Origin: Natrialbaceae archaeon Tc-Br11_E2g1
GTDB taxonomy: Archaea; Halobacteriota; Halobacteria; Halobacteriales; Natrialbaceae
DNA: 5,836 bases
Assembly (NCBI GenBank): GCA_001564255.1
Contig: LKNC01000182.1
Span: forward strand, 1-5,836
Direction of reading: 5' to 3'
The notes under the pieces were generated by a model. That model was not told where the DNA came from. It ran no database searches and was given only the letters and a program-made list of their open reading frames with translations. This document shows positions 5,261-5,836 of the stretch, piece after piece (position 1 is the first letter of the stretch; the number at the start of each line of letters is the position of its first letter). The position numbers and the translations under genes were made by a program.

Positions 5261-5836
5261 ATGGCCGGAGAGACACACGGGGGTCGCGACCGTCCCACTT
5301 CGGACGAACCGGTGATCGACGGCAGGGGGCGCGACGACGTCCTCGAGCAAATGCGAGCGATCGCACCCCACTACGTCCCGGGATGGGAGCCCGAGTCACC
5401 CGACGCGGGGACTGCGCTGTTCGAAATCTTCGCCGACCTCGCCGAGGACGTGATCGAACGCCTGGATAAGCTCCCCGAGAAACACCGGATGGCGTTTCTC
5501 GACATGATCGACTTCACGACGTATCCCCCTCAACCGGCCAGACTCCCGTTACAGTTCGTCGTCTCGGAGAGCGCCGACGGAAACGTCGTCGTCCCGGCCG
5601 GGACGACGGTCGCTGCCGACGAAACCGAGAACCGACCCGAGAAGCGCTTCGAGACGACCGCCGACAGGTTCGAGGTGACGCCGGCTCACCTCACGACCGT
5701 CTACGGCGTCGATCCGGGGACGGATCGGATCGTCGACCACGACGGAGTGATCGAGGGGACCGAACCGATCTCCCCGTTCGCCGGGGCGAACCTCCAGGAA
5801 CACGTCCTCTACGTCGGTCACGAGAGCCTGCTACAG
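5261..5836 (+). CDS. Afp11-like baseplate wedge protein (baseplate J / gp6-like), 3' end outside window
   Basis: The frame stays open from ATG 5261 to the right edge, giving the first 192 residues. It reads as the N-terminus of the large 'putative baseplate assembly protein' of CIS clusters: APHYVPGWEP (35-44), then a long amphipathic helix DAGTALFEIFADLAEDVIER (48-67) and LPEKHRMAFLDMI (71-83). A beta-rich domain follows with GNVVVPAGTTVAA (107-119) and FETTADRFEVTPAHLTTVYG (130-149). Afp11 and T4 gp6 form the wedge ring that holds the spike hub and triggers sheath contraction. It directly follows gp25, its usual partner, separated by a single base. Family members run to several hundred residues or more, so most of the gene lies beyond the window. 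The ribosome-binding site is weak (GAGTGAT next to the ATG), consistent with reinitiation after gp25. Confidence 0.92.
   Translation, partial: MAGETHGGRDRPTSDEPVIDGRGRDDVLEQMRAIAPHYVPGWEPESPDAGTALFEIFADLAEDVIERLDKLPEKHRMAFLDMIDFTTYPPQPARLPLQFVVSESADGNVVVPAGTTVAADETENRPEKRFETTADRFEVTPAHLTTVYGVDPGTDRIVDHDGVIEGTEPISPFAGANLQEHVLYVGHESLLQ

Overview
The window is GC-rich, and its conserved proteins are mostly acidic. Several genes are preceded by Shine-Dalgarno sequences close to GGAGGTGAT, and CTCGAG is frequent. Together these point to a halophilic archaeon (class Halobacteria). This is an inference from composition and protein style; there is no rRNA or tRNA in the window to confirm it.

All supported genes lie on the + strand and form one tight co-directional cluster encoding the spike and baseplate of a contractile injection system (CIS). 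The best match is the extracellular type (eCIS; Afp/PVC-like), although a contractile-tailed provirus cannot be excluded from this window alone. The order is: (1) 23-2071, a very large, apparently disordered, arginine-rich repeat protein occupying the slot of afp6/pvc6; (2) 2072-2704, an Afp7-like CIS_tube + LysM baseplate/hub adaptor; (3) 2738-3754, a gp27/gpD-like hub protein; (4) 3751-4506, a gp5/gpV-like OB-fold plus beta-helix spike; (5) 4559-4849, a PAAR spike tip; (6) 4855-5259, a gp25-like baseplate wedge (Afp9); (7) 5261 to the right edge, the N-terminal part of an Afp11/gp6-like (baseplate J) wedge protein. Sheath, tube, tape-measure, AAA+ ATPase and effector genes are not in the window and would be expected in the flanks.

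The proteins should assemble as one machine. The PAAR cone tips the gp5-like needle, which sits on the gp27-like hub. The LysM protein links the hub to tube and wedge. The gp25 and Afp11 proteins form the wedge ring that starts sheath polymerisation. Genes are spaced from a 4-nt overlap to about 50 nt, with stop codons next to or inside the next gene's ribosome-binding site, which suggests translational coupling.

The least explained item is the first gene. Its protein carries seven recognisable copies plus one decayed copy of a W[FY]xLSVxxRxxRWE motif strung along low-complexity linkers. It also has a 9-residue tandem arginine/lysine repeat and a basic C-terminal helix, and it lacks cysteine and non-initiator methionine. 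I know of no characterised protein like it. It is the candidate for an undescribed component or cargo of the archaeal injection system.
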